This document shows positions 28,313-37,585 of a stretch of 64,000 nt of DNA, piece by piece. The notes under the pieces were generated by a model. It was not told the origin of the DNA. It did no database searches and saw only the letters and a list, made by a program, of their open reading frames with translations. The translations under genes were made by a program, and so were the position numbers. This stretch comes from Pasteurella testudinis DSM 23072 (GTDB lineage Bacteria > Pseudomonadota > Gammaproteobacteria > Enterobacterales > Pasteurellaceae). How positions within the stretch are numbered: position 1 is the stretch's first letter; every line of letters starts with the position of its first letter. The DNA lies in the NCBI RefSeq assembly GCF_900176075.1, contig NZ_FWWV01000001.1:1-64000 (forward strand). Direction: 5' to 3'.

Positions 28313-30328
28313 TTATTGGATTTCGATTATGCCGTTAAACAATTCTGTCCATTGGCTGTTTTTCCTATAAAAGAGAGGCGGTTTGCCTATTGGTGCCGGG
28401 ACAGTGATATATTGTCCTCCCTGAACTTCTTGTTTATCCCAAACGTAAACCCAAGTTTCGTTTGCCGGCAAGTATACTTTCCATTCATCTGCATTGGCTT
28501 CATGAACAGGAGCGACTAAGAGTTCCGAACCGTAAAGATATTGATCTTGGATATCGTAAGTGTTCAAGTCATTTTCGAAATGTAAAAATAGGGCTCTTTG
28601 AACAGGGTATCCTTTAGTGTGCGCTTCGTTTGACAGGTGTTTTAGATATGGTGTCAAATGTTTATATACCTTGACCATTCTAGCAAGATGGGCGATGGTA
28701 TTTGCATCATGATCAAACTGAAAATTTTCATCAGGGCGATTCCCTTCATGGGTTCTCATCATTGGCGTAAAAGTTGCCATATCAACCCAACGCTCAAAAA
28801 CCTCTTTCGTTCGACGATTGCCAAAAAGACTGGTGTAGCCTCCTATATCGCTATGGTGATATGCGTTGCCTAATATTCCCGAAGAAAGTGCGCCGCAAAT
28901 AACAGTATTGAGACCATCATGGCGAGAGAAATCGACACATTGGTCACCGGCCCAAAGCATAGGGCAATATTTTTGCGTGCCAGTGAATCCGGCTCGCATG
29001 AAATACATGATTTCTCCACTGAGGCCCCTTTCAGCCACAGCTTCAGCATTAACACTTGCCCAAAGGGGCGGCCAAGCATTATGCATGATAGTTGAATTGA
29101 TTCCGTTAGCTAAAAGCAAATTATCAGTCGGTAGGTATTCGCCGAAATCGGCCATCCAGCCGGATACGCCTAAATCAAGCATATTCTTTTGAATAATTTC
29201 CTGTTTAAACCATTCTCTGGCTGCTTTATTGGTGAAATCTAATACGCCGCAATTAAATTCGCCAAAATCGACTAACGCGACTTCACCCGTATTATCAAGG
29301 GCGAATAATGATTTTTCTTTTGCAATCGGAAATAGTTCTCCATCCTCGCATAAGTATGGACTAACATAGGCAAGGAAGCGGATGTTTTGCTCTTTTAGGG
29401 ATTGAATTCTTTTATCTAAGTTGGGATAGCGTTTTTTACTCCATTTCCAATCCCAAAATAACCTTTTGCCAAAGGAGGTTTCACGTATTCCAGCCCAATC
29501 TTCACACCATAATCCGGACACCGAAATCCCATTTTTAACAGCATTCTCTAATCTTGAGAATGTGTTTTCTTCTCCGCCTTTTAAGCCTAAGATTATACCG
29601 CTATAAATCCACTCGGGTAATTTAGGTTGTCGGCCAAAGCGTAAACTGAGTTTCTCAACCAAATCCAGAAACGAGGGTGCCGTAAAAAATTCGATGGTTT
29701 CCGGAATTTCCCAAATTTGCAATTCATGATAAGCCGGATTTCTGAAATCAAAATCGGCATAAGCACTGCTATTCACATGGCAGGCATAATGCAGGGAAGA
29801 CACAAAAGTCGGTTGCGGATAATTGGTATTGTAGTAGTCTCCACCTGCTTGGTTATATTTGTCAGATAGAAAAGTCATTTCGGTTGTTTTATCCCTACCG
29901 ACACCGGGCTCTGAAGTCCATAATGGGAAGTGTCTGCCGCGTAAATTGAAATAGGACATTTGTTCGCCACAACCCCAAACTTTTTCGGATTCAACCACAC
30001 TTAGGCGAATCCAAAAACGGTTTAAATCGGGGTTTTCACTTTTGCAAGATATTATGGCATTGCCATTATCTGATGGAATAAATATTAACGTTAATAGTGG
30101 AGCCGTATTTTGTTGGTATGAGAGTAGGACACGGTCATCACCGACTTGAGAATGCGTTAAAGGTATTCTTTCAACCAATTGATCTTGGATATTAAAATTT
30201 CCCCGATAAGTCTCAATCTTCTCATATCCGATACCGACAAAAAATGCAGGATTATTAGGAGTATGATTGAGTAAAACTTGTTCATTGTGGATAATTTGAA
30301 ATCCATCTTTTATTTGTTTTAATTGCAT
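28313..30328 (-). CDS. yihQ: sulfoquinovosidase (GH31)
   Basis: The 671-residue glycosidase is very similar to E. coli YihQ, which releases sulfoquinovose from its glycosides, such as sulfoquinovosyl glycerol from plant sulfolipid. The GH31 nucleophile is Asp394 in GWMADFGEYLP and the acid/base is Asp462 in MLWAGDQ. Arg289 and Trp292 (FGKRLFW) and Tyr498 (GGYT) align with the sulfonate-recognition residues Arg301, Trp304 and Tyr508 of E. coli YihQ, which separates it from ordinary alpha-glucosidases. The ATG at 30328 has GAGG six bases ahead; another ATG lies 12 bases upstream. It has no signal peptide. It is the last gene of yihU-yihT-yihQ on the minus strand. Confidence 0.95.
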   Translation of the reverse strand: MQLKQIKDGFQIIHNEQVLLNHTPNNPAFFVGIGYEKIETYRGNFNIQDQLVERIPLTHSQVGDDRVLLSYQQNTAPLLTLIFIPSDNGNAIISCKSENPDLNRFWIRLSVVESEKVWGCGEQMSYFNLRGRHFPLWTSEPGVGRDKTTEMTFLSDKYNQAGGDYYNTNYPQPTFVSSLHYACHVNSSAYADFDFRNPAYHELQIWEIPETIEFFTAPSFLDLVEKLSLRFGRQPKLPEWIYSGIILGLKGGEENTFSRLENAVKNGISVSGLWCEDWAGIRETSFGKRLFWDWKWSKKRYPNLDKRIQSLKEQNIRFLAYVSPYLCEDGELFPIAKEKSLFALDNTGEVALVDFGEFNCGVLDFTNKAAREWFKQEIIQKNMLDLGVSGWMADFGEYLPTDNLLLANGINSTIMHNAWPPLWASVNAEAVAERGLSGEIMYFMRAGFTGTQKYCPMLWAGDQCVDFSRHDGLNTVICGALSSGILGNAYHHSDIGGYTSLFGNRRTKEVFERWVDMATFTPMMRTHEGNRPDENFQFDHDANTIAHLARMVKVYKHLTPYLKHLSNEAHTKGYPVQRALFLHFENDLNTYDIQDQYLYGSELLVAPVHEANADEWKVYLPANETWVYVWDKQEVQGGQYITVPAPIGKPPLFYRKNSQWTELFNGIIEIQ

Positions 30329-30394
30329 AATTTGCCTCATTTATCTGATAAGAGACTATCCGGCTAATTAAAGTGGCTTCATGCTGTGAATGAT

Positions 30395-31273
30395 TTATCT
30401 TGATGCCATCATTTCATCGACGATTGTGCCTAAATATTGCATTCTAGGCGCAGATATATCTCGCAGCATTAAATTCGTATCAGGTAAGCCTATCGTTGAT
30501 GCCCAAATTGCACGACCGGCAAGAAAGCCTGAAGCACCAGCTTGCATAGCTATTCTTACGGCACGACAAAATAAATTTTCATTAATTCCCGAAGATAAGA
30601 TAACCCAAGGAATATTGATGTTATCATTCAACTTTTTAGCTGCTGCTAATAGTACTTGCGAATCGCCTTTACCGAATAGCGGCATTTCCCCTTTGTATAG
30701 ATCCGAACCCAGATCGCCAAGTTCCTTTGCTGCGTCTAAGATACATTGCTCACGGTCAAATTTATCACCAATTCTAGGCGGTCTTACGACGGGCTCTATA
30801 ATGCTGAGTAATCCGGCGGAATGACACTTTTGATTAAATGCTTTTACCATTTCAATACGTTGTTGCGCATCTTCATCTTGACGCCAAAGAATAAGAAGTT
30901 TTAGCGCTTTGCCGCCATTTTGTTTTACTTCATTGGCATCAATATCAGGATCAATACATACGCTGTCAACAGGTATCCCGTTTCCTGCAATAAATTGATC
31001 GCCGGCCACGATGAGTGCCGAATTTTTAGAAAGTGCTTTTTGTTTCACAATTTCTTTATAACAGAATTGATTGTCTACCAGCACGGCTGAAGCATAGGGT
31101 GATATGATTTCTGCTGCGCTGACTTTAAAATCAGTCAGGGTTTTATCGCTGACAGGTTGTTTCATACCGGCAGCAGAAAACATATTTCTCATTGCTTCAC
31201 GCTGATCCACAGCTAACATTGCGAAACCGCCAGAGGGTCTGGCAATATCTTTGAGGGTATAAATAGTCGTCAT
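30395..31273 (-). CDS. yihT: 6-deoxy-6-sulfofructose-1-phosphate aldolase
   Basis: The 292-residue class I aldolase splits sulfofructose 1-phosphate into dihydroxyacetone phosphate and sulfolactaldehyde, the carbon-yielding step of the sulfo-EMP pathway. It matches YihT throughout: [17 protein letters not shown]-like N-terminus, [39 protein letters not shown]. The Schiff-base lysine is Lys194 in [13 protein letters not shown]; the next residue is Gly where E. coli has Val. AGGAGA precedes the start. It lies 24 bases after yihU and 66 before yihQ. Confidence 0.95.
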   Translation of the reverse strand: MTTIYTLKDIARPSGGFAMLAVDQREAMRNMFSAAGMKQPVSDKTLTDFKVSAAEIISPYASAVLVDNQFCYKEIVKQKALSKNSALIVAGDQFIAGNGIPVDSVCIDPDIDANEVKQNGGKALKLLILWRQDEDAQQRIEMVKAFNQKCHSAGLLSIIEPVVRPPRIGDKFDREQCILDAAKELGDLGSDLYKGEMPLFGKGDSQVLLAAAKKLNDNINIPWVILSSGINENLFCRAVRIAMQAGASGFLAGRAIWASTIGLPDTNLMLRDISAPRMQYLGTIVDEMMASR

Positions 31274-31297
31274 TTTAAAGTCTCCTGCGTTATGACA

Positions 31298-32191
31298 TCA
31301 TGGGTTGTTATTTTTTAAACCGGAATTACTGCGGGTCTGTTCTAATATGGCCGTCCAATCCAGTTGTCCTTTTCCAACCGCTCTGGCTTGGCTATAAATT
31401 TCTCTAGCGGCAGCTCCCATAGATAGGGGGACATGTAGCTGGTTGGCAACATCTAGGGCGATGCTTAAATCTTTGTGTGCAAGGTCGATCATGAAAGCCG
31501 GGGTTAAATCATTTTTTAATACTTTGTTCACCCAGGTTGTTGTGAAATGACTTTTAATTGCAGGGGTTCCTTTCATGACTTCTATCGCAATATCCAAAGG
31601 AAGCTCCAAGGCTTCGCAAAGTGCGGCCGCTTCTGCGGATAGTGCGTTGAGCGAGATACTCATAAAATTATTAATTAATTTAACTCGGATTCCTCTTCCG
31701 GGACCGCCGGCATCCACTATCTCTGACCCCATACAGAGCAATATCGGCGATGTACGGTTAATTTGTGTTTTAGTTCCTCCGGCTAAGATTAGCAAGGTTC
31801 CTGTAATGGCATTATCCGAAGTCCTTCCAACCGGAGCATCCATGAATTCAACGTTGTGTTTTTCTAATCGGTTACGTAAGTTGTCGCTTTCTAAAGGATG
31901 GATTGTTGACATATCAATTATCAGGCTGCCTTTACCAATAGAATGGATTACGCCGTCTTGTCCAAAAATTACCTCTTCAACCAGCTTTCCGTTAGGTAGC
32001 ATTGTAATGATGAATTCACATCCTTTTGCTGCTTCTTTGGGGGAGGTTGAACTTTTTGAGCCGAGAGACTGAACTTCGGACATCGTGATTTTATTGACAT
32101 CGTAAACGGTTAACGCATGTCCTTTTTTAATTAGGTTAGAAGCCATTGGCTTACCCATTTGGCCAAGACCAATAAACGCAATGCTAGACAT
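31298..32191 (-). CDS. yihU: 3-sulfolactaldehyde reductase
   Basis: The 297-residue enzyme of the hydroxyisobutyrate dehydrogenase family reduces sulfolactaldehyde to 2,3-dihydroxypropane-1-sulfonate (DHPS) with NADH. The Rossmann motif is [15 protein letters not shown]. Arg123 in PVGRTS, Lys171, Asn174 and Ser178 in KLINNFMS fall at the same positions as the sulfonate and catalytic residues of E. coli YihU. The ATG at 32191 follows AAGGAG; the frame runs 24 codons further upstream but that extension resembles promoter DNA. It is the first gene of the leftward operon. Confidence 0.95.
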   Translation of the reverse strand: MSSIAFIGLGQMGKPMASNLIKKGHALTVYDVNKITMSEVQSLGSKSSTSPKEAAKGCEFIITMLPNGKLVEEVIFGQDGVIHSIGKGSLIIDMSTIHPLESDNLRNRLEKHNVEFMDAPVGRTSDNAITGTLLILAGGTKTQINRTSPILLCMGSEIVDAGGPGRGIRVKLINNFMSISLNALSAEAAALCEALELPLDIAIEVMKGTPAIKSHFTTTWVNKVLKNDLTPAFMIDLAHKDLSIALDVANQLHVPLSMGAAAREIYSQARAVGKGQLDWTAILEQTRSNSGLKNNNP

Positions 32192-32333
32192 TTGAACTCC
32201 TTTTGTGTTCGAATATTTTCGTTTGTTATCATATTTGTAATTTTTGATTAAGTAAAGTGACATGGATCACTTTTTTTAAAATTATAATTCGATACAATTC
32301 GCAACAACCTATTTTTATTTATTGGGGAAAATA
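32192..32333. promoter_or_regulatory. divergent yihU/yihV promoter region with CRP-like and CsqR-like sites
   Basis: Between the divergent operons lies AAAGTGA-CATGGA-TCACTTT (32254-32273), a perfect dyad that matches 8 of 10 key positions of the CRP consensus (TGTGA, six bases, TCACA). To its left, ATTTTCGTTTG followed by TTATCATATTTG (32215-32237) resembles DeoR-family operators. Similar ATTTTCGTTTT elements occur upstream of yihS. Both regulator assignments are inference. Confidence 0.5.
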
Positions 32334-33236
32334 ATGGTAAAACTGGCGTGCGTTGGAATAGCGGTACAAGATAGAATTTATTACTTAGATAAAATGCCTC
32401 ACTCCGGAGGAGGGAAGTTTGTTGCGCATAACTACAAAGAAGTCGGCGGTGGACCAGCGGCGACTGCTGCTGTAACTATTGCGAAACTCGGAGCGGAAGT
32501 TGATTTTATTGGTCGCTTAGGAGATGACAACATAGGTAGTGCAATTATTTCAGAATTAAATAGCTATCAGGTCGATACTAGTAAAATTAAAGTGTATGAA
32601 GCTGCCAAGTCATCTCAATCGGCTATTTTTGTTGATAATAATGGCGAAAGAGTGATTGTTAATTATCCAAGTCCTGATCTTTTAAATTGTACGGATTGGT
32701 TGGAAGAAATTGATTTTACTCAATATGATTTGGTTCTATGTGATGTCAGATGGCATGAAGGTGCAGAATATTGCTTACGAAAAGCGAAAAACTTAGGAAT
32801 ATCGACAGTGCTTGATGCTGATATAACTCCGCAGAGTATAGTATCTTTAGTCAAATTAGCAGAGCATGCAGTATTTTCTGCACCCGGTCTAGAAAAAATG
32901 ACAAATGAAAAAGATATGAACTGTGCTTTGACAATGGCAAAGAAAATTTGTGCAGGTACAGTATATGTGACGAAAGGTAGTGAGGGATGTGATTGGATTA
33001 AAGACAATTCACAAACTAGCTTTAAAGGATTCAAGGTAGAAGTCGTCGATACGACGGGAGCCGGGGATGTCTTTCATGGTGCGTTTGCTTTTGCAATTGC
33101 TAATAATTATTCTATAGATAAAGCAATTATATTTGCCAATGCGGTAGCTGCATTAAAATGTACTGCTGAAGGAGGACGTGATGGTATTCCTGATTTGCAG
33201 CAAGTTGAAAAATTTATGCTGCGTATGAATAGATAG
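32334..33236 (+). CDS. yihV: sulfofructose 1-kinase (PfkB family)
   Basis: The 300-residue sugar kinase matches YihV, which phosphorylates 6-deoxy-6-sulfofructose at C1 using ATP. It shares VGGGPAATAAV, FIGRLGDD, KSSQSAIFVDNNGERVIVNYPSPDLL and the C-terminal DTTGAGDVFHGA with catalytic Asp245. The ATG at 32334 is used because the family start MVKLACVGI lies there; GGGGAAA is upstream. It heads the rightward transcript and is followed 46 bases later by csqR. Its codons are AT-rich compared with prmA. Confidence 0.95.
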   Translation: MVKLACVGIAVQDRIYYLDKMPHSGGGKFVAHNYKEVGGGPAATAAVTIAKLGAEVDFIGRLGDDNIGSAIISELNSYQVDTSKIKVYEAAKSSQSAIFVDNNGERVIVNYPSPDLLNCTDWLEEIDFTQYDLVLCDVRWHEGAEYCLRKAKNLGISTVLDADITPQSIVSLVKLAEHAVFSAPGLEKMTNEKDMNCALTMAKKICAGTVYVTKGSEGCDWIKDNSQTSFKGFKVEVVDTTGAGDVFHGAFAFAIANNYSIDKAIIFANAVAALKCTAEGGRDGIPDLQQVEKFMLRMNR

Positions 33237-33282
33237 GCTATAATTAAAGCATGATTTAAATGCTATAAACTAAGGAAATATT

Positions 33283-34062
33283 TTGAACCATACTGCAATA
33301 ACTGGAAATCCAAGACATGATAAGCTAATTTCTTTGGTGATGGATAATGGTTATATTAGTAATGAAGAGTTAGCTAATATTCTAAATGTTACGACTCAAA
33401 CTATCCGTAGAGATATCAGACTATTAAGCCAAATGAAATTAATCTCTCGCCATCATGGAGGCGCGGGACGAGTATCGAGCATTAATAATACTGATTTTTC
33501 TATCCGAGAGACATCTCATATAAAAGAAAAAGAGACAATAGCTAAAAAGATAGCTGAATATATTCCGGATGGCTCTACACTATTTATTACCATCGGTACA
33601 ACAGTGGAATTTATAGCAAAAGCATTAGAAATTCGGAAAAATTTGAGAATCATTACAAACAGCCTACGTGTAGCTAATTTATTATATCAAAATGAAAATT
33701 TTGAAGTGATCACGGTAGGTGGTGTGCTTCGAGCGCATAACAGCGGAATAATCGGTCCGAATGTTATATCTTCAATCAATAGTTTTCGGGCGGATTACTT
33801 GATCACAAGTTTAGGAGCCGTTGCTGAAGATGGAACGCTTTTAGATTTTGATATTAATGAAGTTGCTGTTGTTAAATCAATGCTGGAAAACTCAAAAAAA
33901 CTTATTTTAGCCTTAGATAGTTCGAAATTTCATACTTCGGCTGCTGTTGAGGTCGGGCATTTGAAACAAGTGGATTTACTTTTTACAGATAAAAAACCAC
34001 CTATGCATATTATGGAGCTGCTAAAAATAAATAAAGTAGAACTATTTTTAACGAATAAGTAG
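33283..34062 (+). CDS. csqR: DeoR-family regulator of sulfoquinovose catabolism
   Basis: The 259-residue protein matches E. coli CsqR (YihW), the repressor of the yih genes that responds to sulfoquinovose or its glycoside. A DeoR helix-turn-helix occupies about residues 20-55 (ISNEELANILNVTTQTIRRDIR). The C-terminal sugar-phosphate-isomerase-like sensor includes FITIGTTVEFIA and ALDSSKFHTSAAVEVG. The shared N-terminal TGNPRHD and RHHGGAGR are distinctive. The start is TTG at 33283 with AAGGAA upstream; no ATG fits, which may keep the level low. Confidence 0.92.
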   Translation: MNHTAITGNPRHDKLISLVMDNGYISNEELANILNVTTQTIRRDIRLLSQMKLISRHHGGAGRVSSINNTDFSIRETSHIKEKETIAKKIAEYIPDGSTLFITIGTTVEFIAKALEIRKNLRIITNSLRVANLLYQNENFEVITVGGVLRAHNSGIIGPNVISSINSFRADYLITSLGAVAEDGTLLDFDINEVAVVKSMLENSKKLILALDSSKFHTSAAVEVGHLKQVDLLFTDKKPPMHIMELLKINKVELFLTNK

Positions 34063-34422
34063 ATTGGTTTTCCCTGTACTGAGTTTGTCTTAAATTCTAA
34101 ATTTAGCCCCATACTTTTGATGGGGTTCGCTTGACTCTATTTAAAACACTTTTTTCCATTAAAAATTTTCGTTTTCTTTCTTATAAAAAAATCTTCTTCA
34201 TCTGCCAAACTTATTAAATATATTTTATATCAATAAGATATGTCTTTTTACAAGGTGAATGCATCATTCTTTATCAATAAATCTTACTCTCTTTATCCTA
34301 AAAAGTTTGACTTCTCTCACAAAATTTGTTTTTTTGTGTTGTTTTTATTTTCGTTTTTGTCATTATTTATTCATATTTAGTCAGTCTTGATAGTTTTTAT
34401 TTTAACGAAGGGAATATATAGG
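34063..34422. promoter_or_regulatory. AT-rich intergenic region before yihS
   Basis: No gene is seen in this 360-base gap. It contains a hairpin CCCCAT (34107-34112)/ATGGGG (34120-34125) without a T tract after csqR. Two ATTTTCGTTTT elements (within 34164-34180 and 34347-34363) match the motif in the yihU/yihV promoter; the second continues into GTCAT, much as the first site continues into TTATCAT. These are candidate CsqR operators controlling the yihS-TRAP operon. No clear -35/-10 pair can be named. Confidence 0.5.
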
Positions 34423-35664
34423 ATGAAATGGATCAATACTAGAGCGCATAACTCTTGGTTGGAAACCGAGGTCGATCGAATTTTTGAATTCGGAAGAAGA
34501 GCGGTTGTACCAACTGGCTTCGGCTGGCTGGGGAATACCGGGAATATTAGAGAAGAAATGGGAACTCAACTGTGGATTACCGCAAGAATGTTACATGTTT
34601 ACTCTTTAGCCGCTCTTATGGGAAGGCCGGGGGCATATGATCTCGTCGAACACGGAATTAGTGCTTTGGAAGGTTCTTTGAAAGATAAAAATTATGGTGG
34701 TTGGTATGCAACCGTTAATGATTCAGGTGTCGTAGATCCTTCTAAACAAGGTTATCAACATTGTTTTGTACTTTTGGGCGCTGCAAGTGCGGTACTGACA
34801 GGGCATCCTAGGGCAAGAAATTTGTTGAACGAAGCAATTGAGATTATAGAGAAATATTTCTGGAATGAAGAAGAGCAGATGTGCCTTGAATCATGGGATG
34901 AGCAGTTTACTAAAACCGAAGAATACCGCGGTGGTAATGCAAATATGCACGCAGTGGAAGCATTTCTGATTGTATATGATGTCACTAAAGAGAAAAAGTG
35001 GTTGGATAGGGCGCTGCATATTACATCGGTAATTATCCATCATTTTGCTAAGAATAATAACTATCGTGTTAATGAACACTTTGATCCAAATTGGCAACCT
35101 ATCGTTGATTATAACAAGGAGCAGCCAGCCAGTCATTTCCGCGCTTATGGCGGTACGCCCGGTCATTGGATTGAATGGGGGCGCTTGATTTTGCATCTTC
35201 GTGCGACGCTAATTTCTATTGATGCAGAAGCTCCGGAGTGGTTACTTGACGATGCCAAAAATTTATTTGCAGCCGGTATTCGAGATGCGTGGTTTGTGGA
35301 TGGTGCTCCTGGCTTTGTTTACTCCGTTGATTGGGATGGTAAACCGGTCGTTAGAGAGAGAATTCGTTGGGTTATTGTTGAAGCTATTGGCACTGCCTAT
35401 GCATTATATACGGTCACCAATGATAGCCGATATGAAGAATATTACCAACGTTTCTGGGATTATTGCCGGACATATTTGATGGATTACGAAGAATGTTCTT
35501 GGTGGCAAGAGTTAGATGCGAATAACCAAATATCAAGCAAGGTATGGGATGGAAAACAGGATATTTATCATCTTATGCACTGCTTGATTATTCCAAGATT
35601 ACCTTTAACACCCGGTTTAGCGCCAGCTTTAGCACAAGGGTTGCTTGATTGTTATGTGAATTAG
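34423..35664 (+). CDS. yihS: sulfoquinovose isomerase (AGE family)
   Basis: The 413-residue (alpha/alpha)6-barrel isomerase converts sulfoquinovose to sulfofructose, the entry step of sulfo-EMP. It has exactly the length of E. coli YihS, and His176 ([10 protein letters not shown]), His248 ([10 protein letters not shown]) and His383 (QDIYHLMHC) fall at the numbering of the catalytic histidines there. The ATG at 34423 is chosen by family start MKWxNT; 12 upstream codons are discarded. It is followed by the TRAP genes 62 bases later. It holds one of only two uptake signals in the island (34785-34793). Confidence 0.95.
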   Translation: MKWINTRAHNSWLETEVDRIFEFGRRAVVPTGFGWLGNTGNIREEMGTQLWITARMLHVYSLAALMGRPGAYDLVEHGISALEGSLKDKNYGGWYATVNDSGVVDPSKQGYQHCFVLLGAASAVLTGHPRARNLLNEAIEIIEKYFWNEEEQMCLESWDEQFTKTEEYRGGNANMHAVEAFLIVYDVTKEKKWLDRALHITSVIIHHFAKNNNYRVNEHFDPNWQPIVDYNKEQPASHFRAYGGTPGHWIEWGRLILHLRATLISIDAEAPEWLLDDAKNLFAAGIRDAWFVDGAPGFVYSVDWDGKPVVRERIRWVIVEAIGTAYALYTVTNDSRYEEYYQRFWDYCRTYLMDYEECSWWQELDANNQISSKVWDGKQDIYHLMHCLIIPRLPLTPGLAPALAQGLLDCYVN

Positions 35665-35726
35665 TGCCTTACCTTAATCATTAGCTATTGCTGTGATTTT
35701 ATGCTTTAAATTTAGAGAGGTTCATA

Positions 35727-36254
35727 ATGATTTTGAAAAATATCGAATTGTTCCTATTAAAAATTAATAATCCGATTGCAAGAGTTGGAAAGTGGAGTGC
35801 AGGGTTATTATTAATCATCATGATGATAATTGTTCTTTTGCAGGTAGTCTTCAGATATGTTTTGAATAATCCTATTAGTTGGAGTGATGAATTGTCATGT
35901 TATTTAATGATATATATGACTTATTTATGTATGCCTTTCATTTATCTAAAGGATAAAAATATTGCGATGACGTTCTTGTTGGAAAAAACGCAATCTAGTA
36001 GGTTTTTCCATATGTTGATGGTTATTATCCATATTTTTGCGTTAGTCACTATTTTGATTTGGGTCTATTTTGGATGGAGCTTCTTTTTAAAAGGGAATGT
36101 TATGGCTAATAGTTTGCCTTTTAAAATGTATTATATTTATATTGCACCACCATTATTGTTTGCAATTACCTTGTTATCCGTTGTTCAAAAAATTATCAGT
36201 GAACTCAATAATTTTATTAATTTTGAAATGATTGATAAGAGTAAAGGAGTGTAG
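35727..36254 (+). CDS. dctQ: TRAP transporter small membrane subunit
   Basis: The 175-residue protein has four hydrophobic helices and the DctQ-type core VVFRYVLNNPISWSDELSCYLMIYMTYL. In TRAP systems this subunit joins the large permease DctM to receive ligand from a periplasmic binding protein, driven by a sodium gradient. GAGAGG precedes the ATG. It sits directly after yihS and 3 bases before dctM, so the likely cargo is sulfoquinovose or its glyceride; no E. coli yih locus has such genes. Confidence 0.92.
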   Translation: MILKNIELFLLKINNPIARVGKWSAGLLLIIMMIIVLLQVVFRYVLNNPISWSDELSCYLMIYMTYLCMPFIYLKDKNIAMTFLLEKTQSSRFFHMLMVIIHIFALVTILIWVYFGWSFFLKGNVMANSLPFKMYYIYIAPPLLFAITLLSVVQKIISELNNFINFEMIDKSKGV

Positions 36255-36257
36255 AAT

Positions 36258-37547
36258 ATGGTTTCCCCGATTTTTGTCATTTATTTTCTTATTCTTTTAT
36301 TAATTGGCGTTCCTGTTTTATTTGCATTAGGATTATCTCCGGCGATAGCGTTATTCCAAGATGATAAAGTGTTATTTATTAATATGCTTTATCAAAGGCT
36401 GTATTCGGGGCTGGATAGCTTTTTATTACTAGCTTTACCGTTTTTCATGCTTGCCGGCGAATTTATGGTGAGCGGAGGTATAACGACACGTATTATTACC
36501 TTTTCTCAAACTATGGTGCGTCATATGCGTGGTGGCTTAGGTCATGTTGTCATCCTGGCATCTACGCTTTTTGGTGCTTTAACCGGATCTGCAGTCGCGG
36601 CGACATCGGCTATTGGGAATATGCTGATACCTGAGATGGTGCGTTATAAATATGATCGAACCTATGCAGCCGCACTTACGGCAGCGGCGACGGTACTTGG
36701 CACAATTATTCCACCGAGTGGAATAATGCTCATATATGCCTTTGTAATGAATACTTCCGTAGCAGCAATGTTTATGGGAGGAGTTGTACCCGGAATTATT
36801 CTTTGTATCGGTTTAATGATCGTTAATCGATTTCAGATGAAAAAGTATCCTCAAGTTGAACAATTTACTCGAGCAACAAGAACAGAGCGTATTGCAGGTT
36901 TCAAATTGGCCATTCTTCCTTTATTTACACCAATAATTATATTGGGAGGAATTTATGGTGGAATTTTTACACCAACAGAAGCTGCTGCTGTTGCAGTATT
37001 CTATGCGTTGATATTATCCGTATGGATCATGAAAAACTTGAAATTACGTGAAGTTTTTCCAATGTGTGCTCGTGTAGGCGTAAATGCCGCAGCAATATTG
37101 ATTATTGTTGCTGCCGCCAGTGGATTCGCTTCGGCAATCAGTTTATCAGGCGTTGCGCGGGAAATTACTACATTCTTATACTCCATAACGGATAATAAAT
37201 ATATTCTTATTTTTATTATAAATGTTTTTTTATTTATTGTTGGAATGTTCCTTGATGCTGGTCCGGCAATATTAATCTTTGCTCCTATCTTAGCACCAAT
37301 CATGACTAATGTAGGGATTGATCCTGTTCATTTTGGGGTTGTCATGGTGGCGAATTTGTCAATAGGTCTGGCAACACCGCCAATGGGATTGGTTCTTTTC
37401 GTGGCATCGGGTGTTTCCGGCGTACCGTTGCAGAAGATATCAAAAGCCATCTTACCTTTTTTATTCGTTGAATTTTTAATTATATTCTTAATTTCATTTT
37501 TTCCTGTACTCGTTATAGGGTTACCAGAGATGTTAAATCTAATGTAG
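36258..37547 (+). CDS. dctM: TRAP transporter large permease subunit
   Basis: The 429-residue protein has the roughly 12-helix architecture of DctM/SiaM permeases. Family landmarks are LPFFMLAGEFMVSGGITTRI, the GSAVAATSAIGNMLIPEM hairpin region, TVLGTIIPPSGIMLIYAF, GGIFTPTEAAAVAVFYA and GLATPPMGLVLFVASG. Sodium and substrate are translocated here. It starts 3 bases after dctQ with AAAGGAG inside the dctQ end, so the two are coupled. Confidence 0.94.
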   Translation: MVSPIFVIYFLILLLIGVPVLFALGLSPAIALFQDDKVLFINMLYQRLYSGLDSFLLLALPFFMLAGEFMVSGGITTRIITFSQTMVRHMRGGLGHVVILASTLFGALTGSAVAATSAIGNMLIPEMVRYKYDRTYAAALTAAATVLGTIIPPSGIMLIYAFVMNTSVAAMFMGGVVPGIILCIGLMIVNRFQMKKYPQVEQFTRATRTERIAGFKLAILPLFTPIIILGGIYGGIFTPTEAAAVAVFYALILSVWIMKNLKLREVFPMCARVGVNAAAILIIVAAASGFASAISLSGVAREITTFLYSITDNKYILIFIINVFLFIVGMFLDAGPAILIFAPILAPIMTNVGIDPVHFGVVMVANLSIGLATPPMGLVLFVASGVSGVPLQKISKAILPFLFVEFLIIFLISFFPVLVIGLPEMLNLM

Positions 37548-37585
37548 TTATTTTAGATTGAGTTTATATATAAAAGGAGATTTTT

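Noticed and set aside
28313-30328. yihQ as an ordinary alpha-glucosidase or alpha-xylosidase
   Set aside because: The residues that recognise the sulfonate in E. coli YihQ are kept, and the gene lies with the other sulfoquinovose enzymes.
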